From the NCBI RefSeq assembly GCF_014863605.1, contig NZ_CP062252.1:1559001-1623000 (forward strand): DNA of 64,000 bases, given 5' to 3'. Origin of the DNA: Pseudomonas allokribbensis. Lineage in GTDB: Bacteria; Pseudomonadota; Gammaproteobacteria; Pseudomonadales; Pseudomonadaceae. Made by a program: the position numbers and the translations under genes. The notes beneath the pieces are model-generated. The model was not told the origin of the DNA and made no database searches. It saw only the letters and a program-made list of their open reading frames with translations. Positions 16,273 through 25,475 of this stretch are shown here, in pieces; within the stretch, counting starts at the first letter, position 1, and each line of letters starts with the position of its first letter.

Positions 16273-18365
16273 AGGATTCGCGAGAGCACCCGGCACTATT
16301 TTTACTGCCGCTGCTGTTGGGGGCGCTGGTGTTTTTTCTGGCGATCGGGCCGCAAGCGCTGAATCCGCAAAACATTGCCTGGTTGGAACAGGGGGATCCG
16401 GCGACGCATTACCTGGGTTGGGAATTCTTCCGACATTCGCCCTGGACATTTCCAGTCGGGCTCAACCCGTTCTATGGCATGGAGTTGAGCAGTTCGATCA
16501 TCTTTTCCGACTCCAATCCACTGTTGGCGCTGTTGTTCAAACCCTTCAGTGCGTGGTTGCCGGATACCTTCCAGTATTTCGGGTTGTGGCTACTGGCGTG
16601 TTGTGTCCTGCAAGCCTGGTTTGGCTGGAAACTGCTCGGGCTGATCACCGGCAATCCTGTGATTCGTCTGTTGGGAGCCGGGCTGCTGGTGTTCTCGCCG
16701 CCGATGTTTCTGCGCATGGGCGGGCACCTTTCTCTGGCGGGGCATTTCCTGATTCTGGCAGCGTTGTATCTGGCGCTGGTGCCAGACCTGCGTCGACGCC
16801 ATTGGGCCTGGGGCTCGTTGCTGGCGGTGACGTCATGGGTGCACGCGTACTTGCTGGCGATGGTGGCCCTGATCTGGCTGGCGGACTTGCTGGGCAAGGC
16901 ATTCAGCCGACAATTGACCCGGCGTCAGGCGCTGATTGAAGGTGGATTGCTGTTTGCGCTGGTGAGTGTGTGCTGCTGGCAGGCGGGTTATTTCAGCATT
17001 TCCGACGGCGCGGCGTCCGGCGGTTTCGGTTTGTACCGGATGAATTTGCTGTCTCCAGTCGATCCGGCAGGCTGGTCCCGGATCTTGCCCAGTCTGCCCA
17101 AGGGTGAGGGCGACTATGAAGGCTTCAACTACATGGGGCTGGGCGTTCTCTTGCTGGTGCCGCTGGCGCTGATTGCCTGGATTGGAAACAGGCAACCCTT
17201 GAAGGACGAGTTGCGCGCTCGTCCATGGCTGTTGATGGCCTTGTTCGGGCTATGGCTTTTTGCGCTGTCGAATCAGATCGGAATCGGTGCAACGACCGTC
17301 GGCTATCCGCTGCCGAAGATGATCATCGGCCTGGCCAATGTCTTCCGCGCCTCGGGGCGGATGTTCTGGCCGGTGCTGTATGCCCTCATCCTGGCCATGA
17401 TTTTTCTGGTGGTGCGCGGCTACCGACCGCGCGTTGTGATTTTTTTGCTCGCTACAGCGCTGGTGGTTCAAGTCGCCGACACTCGAGCCGGCTGGCTTGG
17501 CCTGAGACAGGGGAAAATGGTTGCGCCATCGGCGGCCTGGAACAGCCCGCTGCGCGATCCGTTCTGGACAAGCGCTGCCGGACGATACGCGAATGTACGC
17601 GGCCTGATGCCGCAGAATCAGAATGATCGCTGGCAAATGATTGCCGGATTTGCAGCGGCTCACGGCATGAAGACCGACGCTGTCTATCTTGCGCGAGTGA
17701 GTTCTTCAGCACTGGCGCTGGCACAGCAGAAAGCCCGACGCATGCTCGACTCGGGGCAATACGACGCGGATTCGTTGTACATCCTGAGCGACGATGTCCT
17801 GGCGGACGCCGCAAAAAGCATCAACAGTGAAACCGATCTGTTGACCCGGGTGGATGGACTGGTGGTCCTTGCGCCGGGGTGGAAGCGCTGCGCGCAGTGT
17901 CTGTCGATGCGGGATGAGGGACGGCGGATGTCCGTGATTCCCCTCTCTGGGCCTGGGCAAACGCTGACGTTCAACTACCGGAGTCGACAATTGGCCAACG
18001 GCTGGTCGACGGCGGAAAACTGGGGGACGTGGACGGAGGGGCGGCAGGCGAAAATCGAAATGCGGCTGTTGCCGCAAGCGCGTTCGATCGTGCTCGACAC
18101 ATTGGCGTTCATAATGCCAAAGCATCCTTCCCAGCGAGTGATCGTGAGCCTCAACGGCGAGCAGGTGCTGAGCACGAGCTTGACGCAGTTCCAGGGTAAT
18201 CGCCTGGAAATTCCAATCAGTGCTTCGCTCAGTCAGAGCCTCGCGCACGATGACAGACTCGATATCGAATTGCAGCTGCCGGATGCCATCAGCCCTCAGC
18301 AATTGGGGATCAACGATGATTCGCGGGTCATGGGCATGGGCCTGAAGACGTTGACGGTGCAATGA
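16269..18365 (+). CDS. DUF6311-type polytopic membrane protein, probable periplasmic glycosyltransferase
   Basis: 698 residues from ATG 16269, which overlaps the gtrA-like stop; the open frame runs further upstream inside gtrA but only by chance. The N-terminal half has about ten to twelve hydrophobic segments (first at about 10-30, last near 390) with the acidic loop DPATHYLGWEFF after the first helix, as in GT-C glycosyltransferases, where an early-loop Asp is catalytic. The last 270 residues are soluble and beta-rich. Its place after GtrB-like and GtrA-like genes suggests that it is the GtrC-equivalent that moves the sugar to a surface glycan. Confidence 0.75.
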   Translation: MKDSREHPALFLLPLLLGALVFFLAIGPQALNPQNIAWLEQGDPATHYLGWEFFRHSPWTFPVGLNPFYGMELSSSIIFSDSNPLLALLFKPFSAWLPDTFQYFGLWLLACCVLQAWFGWKLLGLITGNPVIRLLGAGLLVFSPPMFLRMGGHLSLAGHFLILAALYLALVPDLRRRHWAWGSLLAVTSWVHAYLLAMVALIWLADLLGKAFSRQLTRRQALIEGGLLFALVSVCCWQAGYFSISDGAASGGFGLYRMNLLSPVDPAGWSRILPSLPKGEGDYEGFNYMGLGVLLLVPLALIAWIGNRQPLKDELRARPWLLMALFGLWLFALSNQIGIGATTVGYPLPKMIIGLANVFRASGRMFWPVLYALILAMIFLVVRGYRPRVVIFLLATALVVQVADTRAGWLGLRQGKMVAPSAAWNSPLRDPFWTSAAGRYANVRGLMPQNQNDRWQMIAGFAAAHGMKTDAVYLARVSSSALALAQQKARRMLDSGQYDADSLYILSDDVLADAAKSINSETDLLTRVDGLVVLAPGWKRCAQCLSMRDEGRRMSVIPLSGPGQTLTFNYRSRQLANGWSTAENWGTWTEGRQAKIEMRLLPQARSIVLDTLAFIMPKHPSQRVIVSLNGEQVLSTSLTQFQGNRLEIPISASLSQSLAHDDRLDIELQLPDAISPQQLGINDDSRVMGMGLKTLTVQ

Positions 18366-18438
18366 CGCACCGTTTTGATGGACGCTGCCCCGGCAGCCTT
18401 TCTACACTGCCCACAATCTGGGGACCGGGGGGCAATGG

Positions 18439-19359
18439 ATGAATCGCAATGAACTTCGCAAGGCCGACATCAACCTGATGGTGGTGTTCGAAACCTTGAT
18501 GCTCGAACGCAACGTGACCCGGGCCGCCGAGAAGCTGTTTCTCGGCCAGCCGACCATCAGTTCGGCGCTCAATCGCCTGCGCACCATGCTCAACGATCCG
18601 CTGTTCATCCGCGTCGGCCACCGCATGGAACCGACGGCCCGCGCCGAAGACATCTATCGCCATCTCAAACCCGCGCTGGACTCGTTGTCGGTGGCGTTGA
18701 GCCTGACCCGTGATTTCGATCCCGCCGTCAGCACCATGACCTTTCGCATCGGTCTGTCGGATGATGTCGAATTCGGTCTGCTGCCGCCGCTGTTGCGCGC
18801 CTTGCGCCAGGAAGCACCGAACGTGGTGTTCGTGGTGCAGCACGTCGATTACTGGCGGATTCCCGATCTGCTGGCCGCTGGCGATATCACCGTCGGCATC
18901 AGTCAGACCCGTGGCCTGCCCGCCAATGCCAAGCGCAAACTGCTGCGGCATATCCAGCCGAGCATCCTGCGCGCCGACAAGTCCGACACGCCGCTGACCC
19001 TCGATGAATATTGCGCACGCCCCCATGTGCTGGTTTCCCACACGGCCAACGTCAGTGGTTATGCCGATGAGTGGCTGGCGGACATCGGTCGCACCCGTCA
19101 GGTGGTGCTGTCGGTGCCGCAGTACAGTTCGTTGCCGGCGCTGCTGGCCGGCACCGACCTGATCGCCAGCCTGCCGGACTACGCCGCCGAAGCCATGGCT
19201 GCCTCGGGCCTGCTGTTCAAGGAACCGTTCCCGTTCAAGACCCCGACCCTCGACCTGTCGATGGTCTGGCTCAGCCATGTCGACAGTGACCCGGCCGAAC
19301 GCTGGCTGCGTTCGCGGCTGGAGCAATTCATGAGCGAGCGACCGCACGCGCCGTTCTGA
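18439..19359 (+). CDS. LysR-family transcriptional regulator
   Basis: 306 residues. The N-terminal helix-turn-helix is at about 20-45 (NVTRAAEKLFLGQPTISSALNRLR) and the periplasmic-binding-protein-like effector domain is about 95-300. The ADINLMVVFETLMLERNVTRAA opening resembles the NodD/NahR/LeuO-like branch. It is read in the same direction as, and about 62 bases before, the LtrA-family gene. Its target is unknown. Confidence 0.88.
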   Translation: MNRNELRKADINLMVVFETLMLERNVTRAAEKLFLGQPTISSALNRLRTMLNDPLFIRVGHRMEPTARAEDIYRHLKPALDSLSVALSLTRDFDPAVSTMTFRIGLSDDVEFGLLPPLLRALRQEAPNVVFVVQHVDYWRIPDLLAAGDITVGISQTRGLPANAKRKLLRHIQPSILRADKSDTPLTLDEYCARPHVLVSHTANVSGYADEWLADIGRTRQVVLSVPQYSSLPALLAGTDLIASLPDYAAEAMAASGLLFKEPFPFKTPTLDLSMVWLSHVDSDPAERWLRSRLEQFMSERPHAPF

Positions 19360-19421
19360 CTTGCCGACCCGTTGTCCGGCTGCTTTGCTGAGTACACCTG
19401 AATTCGGCGGAGCCTCCACCC

Positions 19422-20630
19422 ATGAGCATTTCCCGTGGTTTGCTGCGTGGGCGCGGCAGTCTCGACAGTGGCAAGGTCGGCATGGTCGAGCTGTTTTTCG
19501 ATCTGGTGTTCGTGTTTGCCGTGACTCAACTGTCCCACACGCTGCTCGCGCACCTGTCGATCGAGGGCGCCGTACACGTGGCGCTGCTGATGGTCGCCGT
19601 GTGGTGGGTGTGGATCTTCACGTCCTGGATCACCAACTGGCTCGACCCGGAAAAACTGCCGGTGCGCCTCGGGCTGTTCGGCCTGATGATCGCCGGTCTG
19701 CTGCTCTCTTCTTCGATCCCCAAGGCGTTCACCGAGCGCGGTCTGATGTTCGCGGCCGCGTTCGTGTTCATGCAGGTCGGGCGCACGCTGTTCGCGATCT
19801 GGGCGGTTCGCGGGGAGTCATTGAACATGACCCGCAACTTTCAGCGCATCCTCGCGTGGCTGACGTTGTCCGGGGTGTTCTGGATCGGCGGAGCGTTTGT
19901 CGAAGGCGAACAGCGGCTGTTCTGCTGGGCGCTGGCACTGCTGATCGAACTGATTTCGCCGTCGCTGTATTTCTGGGTGCCGGGACTGGGCCGATCGTCT
20001 TTGAGTGACTGGAACGTCGAAGGCAATCACATGGCCGAGCGTTGCGCGCTGTTCGTGATCATTGCCTTGGGTGAATCGTTGCTGGTGACTGGCGCGACCT
20101 TCGCCGAGCTGACCCCGGGCCGCGATGGACTGCTGGCGTTTCTGGTGGCGGTACTGGGCAGCATCGCCATGTGGTGGGTGTACTTCGACAGCGGTGCGGA
20201 GCGCGCGCACCACCGTATCGCCCATTCCGCCGACCCCGGGCGACAGGCGCGAATCGCCTACACCTACCTGCATGTGCTGATCGTCGCCGGGGTCATTGTC
20301 AGCGCGGTGGCCGATGAACTGGTGCTGGTTCATCCGGATCACGCCAGCGACGCCGGCATCGTCGTGATCGTTGCCGGGCCGTGGTTGTTCCTGCTCGGCA
20401 ATGCATTGTTCAAGTGGGTCATGGCTGACCGACCGTTTCCACCGTTATCGCATGTGGTTGGGCTGATAGCGCTCATGCTGCTGTTGCCGCTGGCACTGAA
20501 TCACTGGTTTTCGGCGCTGGCGCTTGGAGCGTTGACCACGGCAGCCGTGGTGCTGGTGGCGATCTGGGAAACCCTGGCGCTGCGTCGGGCGCTACCGGTT
20601 CCCGCGTCGGAAAAAGCCGCAGGAGAGTAG
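19422..20630 (+). CDS. Low-temperature-requirement A (LtrA) family membrane protein
   Basis: 402 residues with about ten to twelve membrane segments. The family hallmarks are the early VELFFDLVFVFAVTQLSH, the central HMAERCALFVIIALGESLL and WWVYFDSGAERAHHRI. LtrA was named from a Listeria mutant unable to grow at low temperature; the biochemical role is not known. It follows a LysR gene in the same direction and precedes an isomerase gene by 53 bases. Confidence 0.88.
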   Translation: MSISRGLLRGRGSLDSGKVGMVELFFDLVFVFAVTQLSHTLLAHLSIEGAVHVALLMVAVWWVWIFTSWITNWLDPEKLPVRLGLFGLMIAGLLLSSSIPKAFTERGLMFAAAFVFMQVGRTLFAIWAVRGESLNMTRNFQRILAWLTLSGVFWIGGAFVEGEQRLFCWALALLIELISPSLYFWVPGLGRSSLSDWNVEGNHMAERCALFVIIALGESLLVTGATFAELTPGRDGLLAFLVAVLGSIAMWWVYFDSGAERAHHRIAHSADPGRQARIAYTYLHVLIVAGVIVSAVADELVLVHPDHASDAGIVVIVAGPWLFLLGNALFKWVMADRPFPPLSHVVGLIALMLLLPLALNHWFSALALGALTTAAVVLVAIWETLALRRALPVPASEKAAGE

Positions 20631-20683
20631 GGCGGGGCTGTGTTATATGTACGACCTTTCTGCCGACTGACTGGAGTCTCCCG

Positions 20684-21049
20684 ATGCCACACCTGCACAT
20701 GGAATACACCGCCAACCTGCCGCAACTGAACGCCGACGTGGCGTTGATCCGGCTCAATAACACCCTGGTGGGTTCCGGTCAGTTCGCGGCGGAGTTCGAT
20801 ATCAAGAGCCGTGCGGTCAAGGTGGAATCCTTCAAGGTCGGTACCGCCATGAGCGAGCGTGCCTTTGTAGCGGTGAGGCTGGCGCTGCTCAGCGGTCGTT
20901 CCCCGGAGATCAAGAAGCAACTCTCGCAAAACCTGTTGGCGGTGCTGCAGGACCTGTGCGAATGGCCGGCCGGTGTCGAAGTGCAGTTGAGTGTGGAACT
21001 GCTCGACATCGATCGCGAGTCCTACAGCAAAGTCGCCATCGGCGTGTAA
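20684..21049 (+). CDS. 5-carboxymethyl-2-hydroxymuconate isomerase family protein (CHMI/HpaF-like)
   Basis: 121 residues. After the initiator Met comes Pro1, the catalytic base of the tautomerase superfamily, in MPHLHMEYTANL. The AFVAVRLALLSGRSPEIKKQLS segment matches CHMI. The enzyme normally acts in homoprotocatechuate (4-hydroxyphenylacetate) degradation, but no other hpa genes lie in this window, so its present substrate is open. GGAG lies 8 bases before the ATG. It is convergent with the next LysR gene, 3 bases apart. Confidence 0.87.
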   Translation: MPHLHMEYTANLPQLNADVALIRLNNTLVGSGQFAAEFDIKSRAVKVESFKVGTAMSERAFVAVRLALLSGRSPEIKKQLSQNLLAVLQDLCEWPAGVEVQLSVELLDIDRESYSKVAIGV

Positions 21050-21052
21050 GAC

Positions 21053-21988
21053 TCAGGCCGCCTCCAGCTCCGCGCAGGTCTTGATGACCTGCTCGCGCAG
21101 CCACAGATTGGCGCTGTCCTGATCGACGCTGTGGCTCCACTGCATGTCGAGAGTGAAACCCGGCAGGCCGTTCGGCGCCTCGCAGTGATTGAACACCGCG
21201 TCGTTGGTCAGCAAACGCTGGATCCGCCGGGGCAGGGTAAGGATGAAATCGGTGCCGGTGATCATCTTCAACGCGGCGCTGTAGCTGTTGGAACGGGCGA
21301 CGATCTGGCGCTTCTGCGCCTGACGCGCGAGCCAGCCATCGACCATGTTGGTGGTGGACGTCCAGGGCGTCGGGAACACATGCCGGCGTTCGGTGAAGGC
21401 TTGCAGGCTGAGGCGTGGCTCCAGCGGCGTGGCGCGTTTGTCGAAGACGCAGACCAGGTCATCTTCCAGCAACATCCGGGATTTAAGATCGGTATGGCTG
21501 CGATGGAAGTTGGGGCCGAAACAGACCACCAGGTCGAGGCTGCCATCGCGCAGTTCTTCAGCCGGCACGTCGGTTTCGAACTTGTGCATGTTGACCATCA
21601 CCGGCAGATCGTCGAAGTCGAAACGCTTCAACAGCCGCGGCAGGATCAGTTGTTCGAAGTATTCCGGTGCGCAGATGTTGAACGTCACCGGTTGCGCCAT
21701 CGGGTCGAAGGTCGGGGCGCCGGCGTGGCACAGGTTGATACTTTCGAGGATCTTCTGCACATGGCCATACATGCTGCTGGCCTTGTAGGTCGGGCGCATG
21801 CCGGTGCGGGTGTTGACGAACAATTCGTCTTCGAAACTGGTGCGCAATTTTTTCAGGCAGTAACTGACGGTGGACTGACTGACAAACAGCGCCTCCGACA
21901 CATCGGTGACGCTGCTTTGCTCATACACGGCGACAAACACCATGAGATCCTGCATGTCGAGCTTTCTAAGCAAGTTACTGTTCAGCAT
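21053..21988 (-). CDS. LysR-family transcriptional regulator
   Basis: 311 residues. The helix-turn-helix is at about 26-50 (SSVTDVSEALFVSQSTVSYCLKKLR), with the effector domain after about 95. It is a different branch from the LysR gene at 18439. The 3' end nearly abuts the CHMI-like isomerase gene. No divergent gene with a clear metabolic link is adjacent on its 5' side; the CynX/NimT-like transporter upstream is on the same strand. Confidence 0.88.
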   Translation of the reverse strand: MLNSNLLRKLDMQDLMVFVAVYEQSSVTDVSEALFVSQSTVSYCLKKLRTSFEDELFVNTRTGMRPTYKASSMYGHVQKILESINLCHAGAPTFDPMAQPVTFNICAPEYFEQLILPRLLKRFDFDDLPVMVNMHKFETDVPAEELRDGSLDLVVCFGPNFHRSHTDLKSRMLLEDDLVCVFDKRATPLEPRLSLQAFTERRHVFPTPWTSTTNMVDGWLARQAQKRQIVARSNSYSAALKMITGTDFILTLPRRIQRLLTNDAVFNHCEAPNGLPGFTLDMQWSHSVDQDSANLWLREQVIKTCAELEAA

Positions 21989-22200
21989 CCGTTCTGTCTC
22001 GCTGTGCTCCTTGCGCTGAATCCGCGCAAACGTGTGCGCATGATCGTAACGGAACGATGGTGCCAGGAGAAAGCCCTGTAGGATTTTTCACGGACAGTTG
22101 TGGGACAGAAAGTTTTAGGAATACGACGTGCCGAATCAAACCTGGCAAAGATGGCCAGAAGCCTTTAGCTAGAGGGGTGAGTCCCGTGCACAACGCCCGA

Positions 22201-23385
22201 TCAGCGAAAGTGCCGGGCGTAATGCCGAGGGTCGAAGTGCCACACGATCAACAGCATGAGCACCATGATGGCTGTCAGTGACCACCAGGCCCATTCGAAG
22301 CTGCCCAGTCGATCGCGGATCATCCCTGCCAGCAGCGGTGAAAGGCCCGCAATCAGATAGCCGATGCCTTGCACGAAGGCGGTCAGACCGCCGGCTCGCT
22401 GTGGATTGTCGAGGTGGTCGAGGGAGACGATCAGGCTCATCGGGAACAACCCGCCAATCCCCAGACCCAAGAGGCACGGCCAGAGCAGGCTCAAGTGTTG
22501 CGGGCTGAGGATCAAGCCGCAAAAACCGCCAATGATCAGCACCAGCAGGGCGCCCAGCACCCGGCGTCGGTCACGGCTGCGGTTGGCGATAGCGGGAACC
22601 ACCAGTCCGGAAATCACCTCCATGGCCGTCAGAAAACCCAACAGCAGACCGGCGTTCTGTTCACTCCAGCCGTTTTCCACGTAGTACGGTGCGAGCCATG
22701 CCAGCACACAGGTGTAGGACGCCGTCCCCAGGCCGAAGAAGATTGCGAGCAGCCAGGCGCGGGAATGGGTGAAGAAGGTTTCTTTCGTTGCCTTGGTGGC
22801 TGTGACAGGCGCTGTGTCGTTGCCTTGCAACAACCAGAACAGCAGCGCGAGCAACGCCAGTACCGCCCAGATCGCCAGACCTGCCCGCCAACTGCCGGTG
22901 TCGAGCATCACCCGTGGCGCAAGGGAGGCGGCCAGCGCGGCGCCGCCCATGATCGAGGTGACATACAGACCCATGCACAGCGCCACGTTGTCGGGGAAGC
23001 GCGATTTGATCAGGGCTGGCATCAACGCCTGAATCAGCGCGATGCCGATCCCGGCAAGCACGGCGCAGACGATCAGTTGTGCCGCCGAGTCGAGAAACAG
23101 CCGCGACAGGGTTGCCAGGCCGATGATCAGCAACGACAGCACCACCGTGCGCCGTTCGCCCAGACGCTGGCTGATGCCGATCCCGAAAAACATCGCCAGT
23201 CCCATCGCCATCACCGGCAGCATGGTCAGCAGCGAGGCGAGGCTGAAGCTCAACGGTATGTCGCCGCGAATCGCCGACAGCAAAGGCCCGACGGCGGCCA
23301 TCGACGGGCGCAGGTTAAGGGCGACAAGGACGATACCGAGCATCAGCCAGATGGCGGGGCGGGCAGTGGCGCGAACGTTTTCCAT
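22201..23385 (-). CDS. MFS transporter of the CynX/NimT family
   Basis: 394 residues with about twelve membrane helices. The start WLMLGIVLVALNLRPSMAAVGPLL and the loop SQRLGERRTVVLS are the CynX/NimT signature. Members move cyanate, 2-nitroimidazole or unknown small anions; the substrate here is not predictable. A 212-base gap separates it from the LysR gene downstream on the same strand, and it is divergent from the phosphoethanolamine transferase. Confidence 0.85.
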   Translation of the reverse strand: MENVRATARPAIWLMLGIVLVALNLRPSMAAVGPLLSAIRGDIPLSFSLASLLTMLPVMAMGLAMFFGIGISQRLGERRTVVLSLLIIGLATLSRLFLDSAAQLIVCAVLAGIGIALIQALMPALIKSRFPDNVALCMGLYVTSIMGGAALAASLAPRVMLDTGSWRAGLAIWAVLALLALLFWLLQGNDTAPVTATKATKETFFTHSRAWLLAIFFGLGTASYTCVLAWLAPYYVENGWSEQNAGLLLGFLTAMEVISGLVVPAIANRSRDRRRVLGALLVLIIGGFCGLILSPQHLSLLWPCLLGLGIGGLFPMSLIVSLDHLDNPQRAGGLTAFVQGIGYLIAGLSPLLAGMIRDRLGSFEWAWWSLTAIMVLMLLIVWHFDPRHYARHFR

Positions 23386-23694
23386 CTTCAGACCTTTGAA
23401 TCAGAGGCTGTCGATTAGGCGGGTGTGGTGCGGGGGCCGGCAAATCAGAAAATCCCGAGGGGTATTTAAAAAGTCGATACGTCTCCCGAGCCCTCTGCGC
23501 AAGCCAGCGGCGATTTTTTACTGAATCAGGCCTGACGCATTTTCAAGTTTCATGGTTATTTCATGAGCTAACTAATCGTTGGCTTCTTTTTCACAAAATA
23601 TTGATGGTTTTCTGCGTAGAGTTTTTGTCGCCTTAGTCAATGAAATTTTCACAATTGGCGAAGGCGCTTCTTTTCAGGAAATCGCCTCTTCATC
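23386..23694. other. Divergent intergenic region between the CynX/NimT-like gene and eptA, 309 bases
   Basis: No gene is visible. The eptA half is rich in T and A (for example GTTATTTCATGAGCTAACTAATCG) and includes a match to the ColR-type binding pattern at 23579-23594, listed separately. Confidence 0.55.
23579..23594 (+). promoter_or_regulatory. Possible ColR-binding site upstream of eptA
   Basis: TTGGCTTCTTTTTCAC fits the P. putida ColR pattern as I remember it, YYNASNNYTTTTTCAC, at every defined position except the fourth (G for A). It lies about 100 bases before the eptA start. The zinc-responsive ColRS system is known to control lipid A phosphoethanolamine transferases in Pseudomonas. 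A weaker ATTTTCAC follows at about 23645. Confidence 0.45.
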
Positions 23695-25344
23695 ATGTTC
23701 AAGTTAAAAGCCGTGCGCCCGGAATGGGTGACGTTGTTTGCCAGCGCCTTTCTTTTGGCCGGATTCAATTTCGTACTCTGGGAACACCTTTTCGAGATCA
23801 CCGCGGCCGACGGCAAGGGCATCGCCATGCGCATTGCGTTCGGGGTGATGATCTTCGCGGCGTACAACATCGTGCTGACGTTTCTGAGCTTTCGCCCGGT
23901 ATTGAAACCGGTGTTGACGGTACTGTTTCTGATCAGTGCCGGCGTGGCTTATTTCATGAGCCAATATGGCGTGATGATAGACGCCGGCATGTTTCGCAAC
24001 TTCGCTGAAACCAATGCCACGGAAGTTCGCGATCTACTGTCGTTGAAGTTGTTCGCTTATATCGTGTTCCTGGGTGTCTTGCCGTCCTGGTTATTGTGGA
24101 AGTTGCCCGTCAACTATCGTCGCTGGCACCGAGAGTTATTAAGCAAAGTTGTGGTGTGTGCAGCATCGGTCGCCGTCATTGGCGGTGTGGCACTGGCCAA
24201 CTATCAGGGCCTGTCCTCGCTGTTTCGTAACCACCATGAATTGCGCCTGATGCTGGTGCCGAGCAATTACATCGGCGCGTCGGCCGGCTATCTGCGTGAA
24301 CAGGTGGTTTCCGCCCAGCAACCGTTCATCAAGATCGGTGAAGACGCCCAGCGCAACCCTGCATTGCAAAACCGTCCGCGCAAGTCGCTGACCGTGCTGG
24401 TGGTGGGCGAAAGTGCCCGGGCAGAGAACTTCGGCATCCTCGGTTACGGACGTGATACGACGCCGAAACTGGACAAGGAAGCCGGTTTGATCGCCTTCAC
24501 TGACGTGCATTCCTGCGGCACTGAAACGGCCGTGTCGGTGCCGTGCATGTTCTCCAACATGGGCCGCAAGGATTACGACGCCAGCAAGGCGAAGAATCAA
24601 GAAGGGCTGCTGGACGTGCTCAAGCGTGCCGGCATCGATGTGATCTGGCGCGACAACCAGTCGGGCTGCAAAGGCACCTGCGATCGCGTCACCCTGCAGG
24701 ACGTGAGCAATCTGAAAGATCCGGCGTTGTGCGCCAACAGCGAATGCCGCGACGAAATCCTTCTGCAAGGCCTGCAGAGCTTCATCGATCACCTGGACAA
24801 GGACACCGTGCTGGTCCTGCACCAGATGGGCAGCCACGGCCCGGAATACTTCAAGCGTTATCCGAAGGAATACGAACACTTCACCCCGGTGTGTGAAAGC
24901 AACGCACTGAACAATTGCAGTCGCGACAGCATCGTCAACGGTTACGACAACACGCTGGTGTACACCGACCATGTGCTGTCGAGCCTGATCGATGTCTTGC
25001 GCAGCAATCAGGAAAAAGTCGATACCGCCATGCTATATCTCTCCGACCACGGCGAGTCGCTGGGCGAGTACAACCTGTTCCTGCACGGCACGCCTTACAT
25101 GCTGGCGCCGGAACAACAGAAACATGTGGCGATGCTGGCCTGGTTCTCCGACAGCTATCAGAAGTCCTACTCGGTCGACACCCATTGCCTGCAATTGAGC
25201 CGCAACAAGCCATTGAGCCAGGACAACCTGTTCCATTCGATGCTCGGTTTGCTGGAAGTGCAGAGCAAGGTCTATCAGCACGATCTGGACATGTTTGCCG
25301 GTTGCCGCGGTGCGGTCATCGACGGGGTTCTGGCCAAGGACTGA
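23695..25344 (+). CDS. eptA: Lipid A phosphoethanolamine transferase (EptA/PmrC family)
   Basis: 549 residues. Five N-terminal membrane helices (about 10-30, 45-65, 70-88, 117-137, 150-168) precede a periplasmic alkaline-phosphatase-like domain. The nucleophile is Thr278 in SCGTETAVSVPC; Cys274 and Cys284 flank it as the conserved disulfide pair. Glu239 (VVGES) and the LSDHGES segment supply zinc ligands. It adds phosphoethanolamine to lipid A phosphates, lowering sensitivity to polymyxins and cationic peptides. It appears monocistronic. Confidence 0.93.
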   Translation: MFKLKAVRPEWVTLFASAFLLAGFNFVLWEHLFEITAADGKGIAMRIAFGVMIFAAYNIVLTFLSFRPVLKPVLTVLFLISAGVAYFMSQYGVMIDAGMFRNFAETNATEVRDLLSLKLFAYIVFLGVLPSWLLWKLPVNYRRWHRELLSKVVVCAASVAVIGGVALANYQGLSSLFRNHHELRLMLVPSNYIGASAGYLREQVVSAQQPFIKIGEDAQRNPALQNRPRKSLTVLVVGESARAENFGILGYGRDTTPKLDKEAGLIAFTDVHSCGTETAVSVPCMFSNMGRKDYDASKAKNQEGLLDVLKRAGIDVIWRDNQSGCKGTCDRVTLQDVSNLKDPALCANSECRDEILLQGLQSFIDHLDKDTVLVLHQMGSHGPEYFKRYPKEYEHFTPVCESNALNNCSRDSIVNGYDNTLVYTDHVLSSLIDVLRSNQEKVDTAMLYLSDHGESLGEYNLFLHGTPYMLAPEQQKHVAMLAWFSDSYQKSYSVDTHCLQLSRNKPLSQDNLFHSMLGLLEVQSKVYQHDLDMFAGCRGAVIDGVLAKD

Positions 25345-25475
25345 GCCTGCGGAATCTTTCTGTAAGACTATTCTTGCTATCCAGCAGGAGATTTCATCAA
25401 AGCACTTGCCCTGCGGAGGCGCAGAAAGCGCCGGTGGCGATATATACTGCGCGCCATTCTTGAAGGGAGAGCCGT

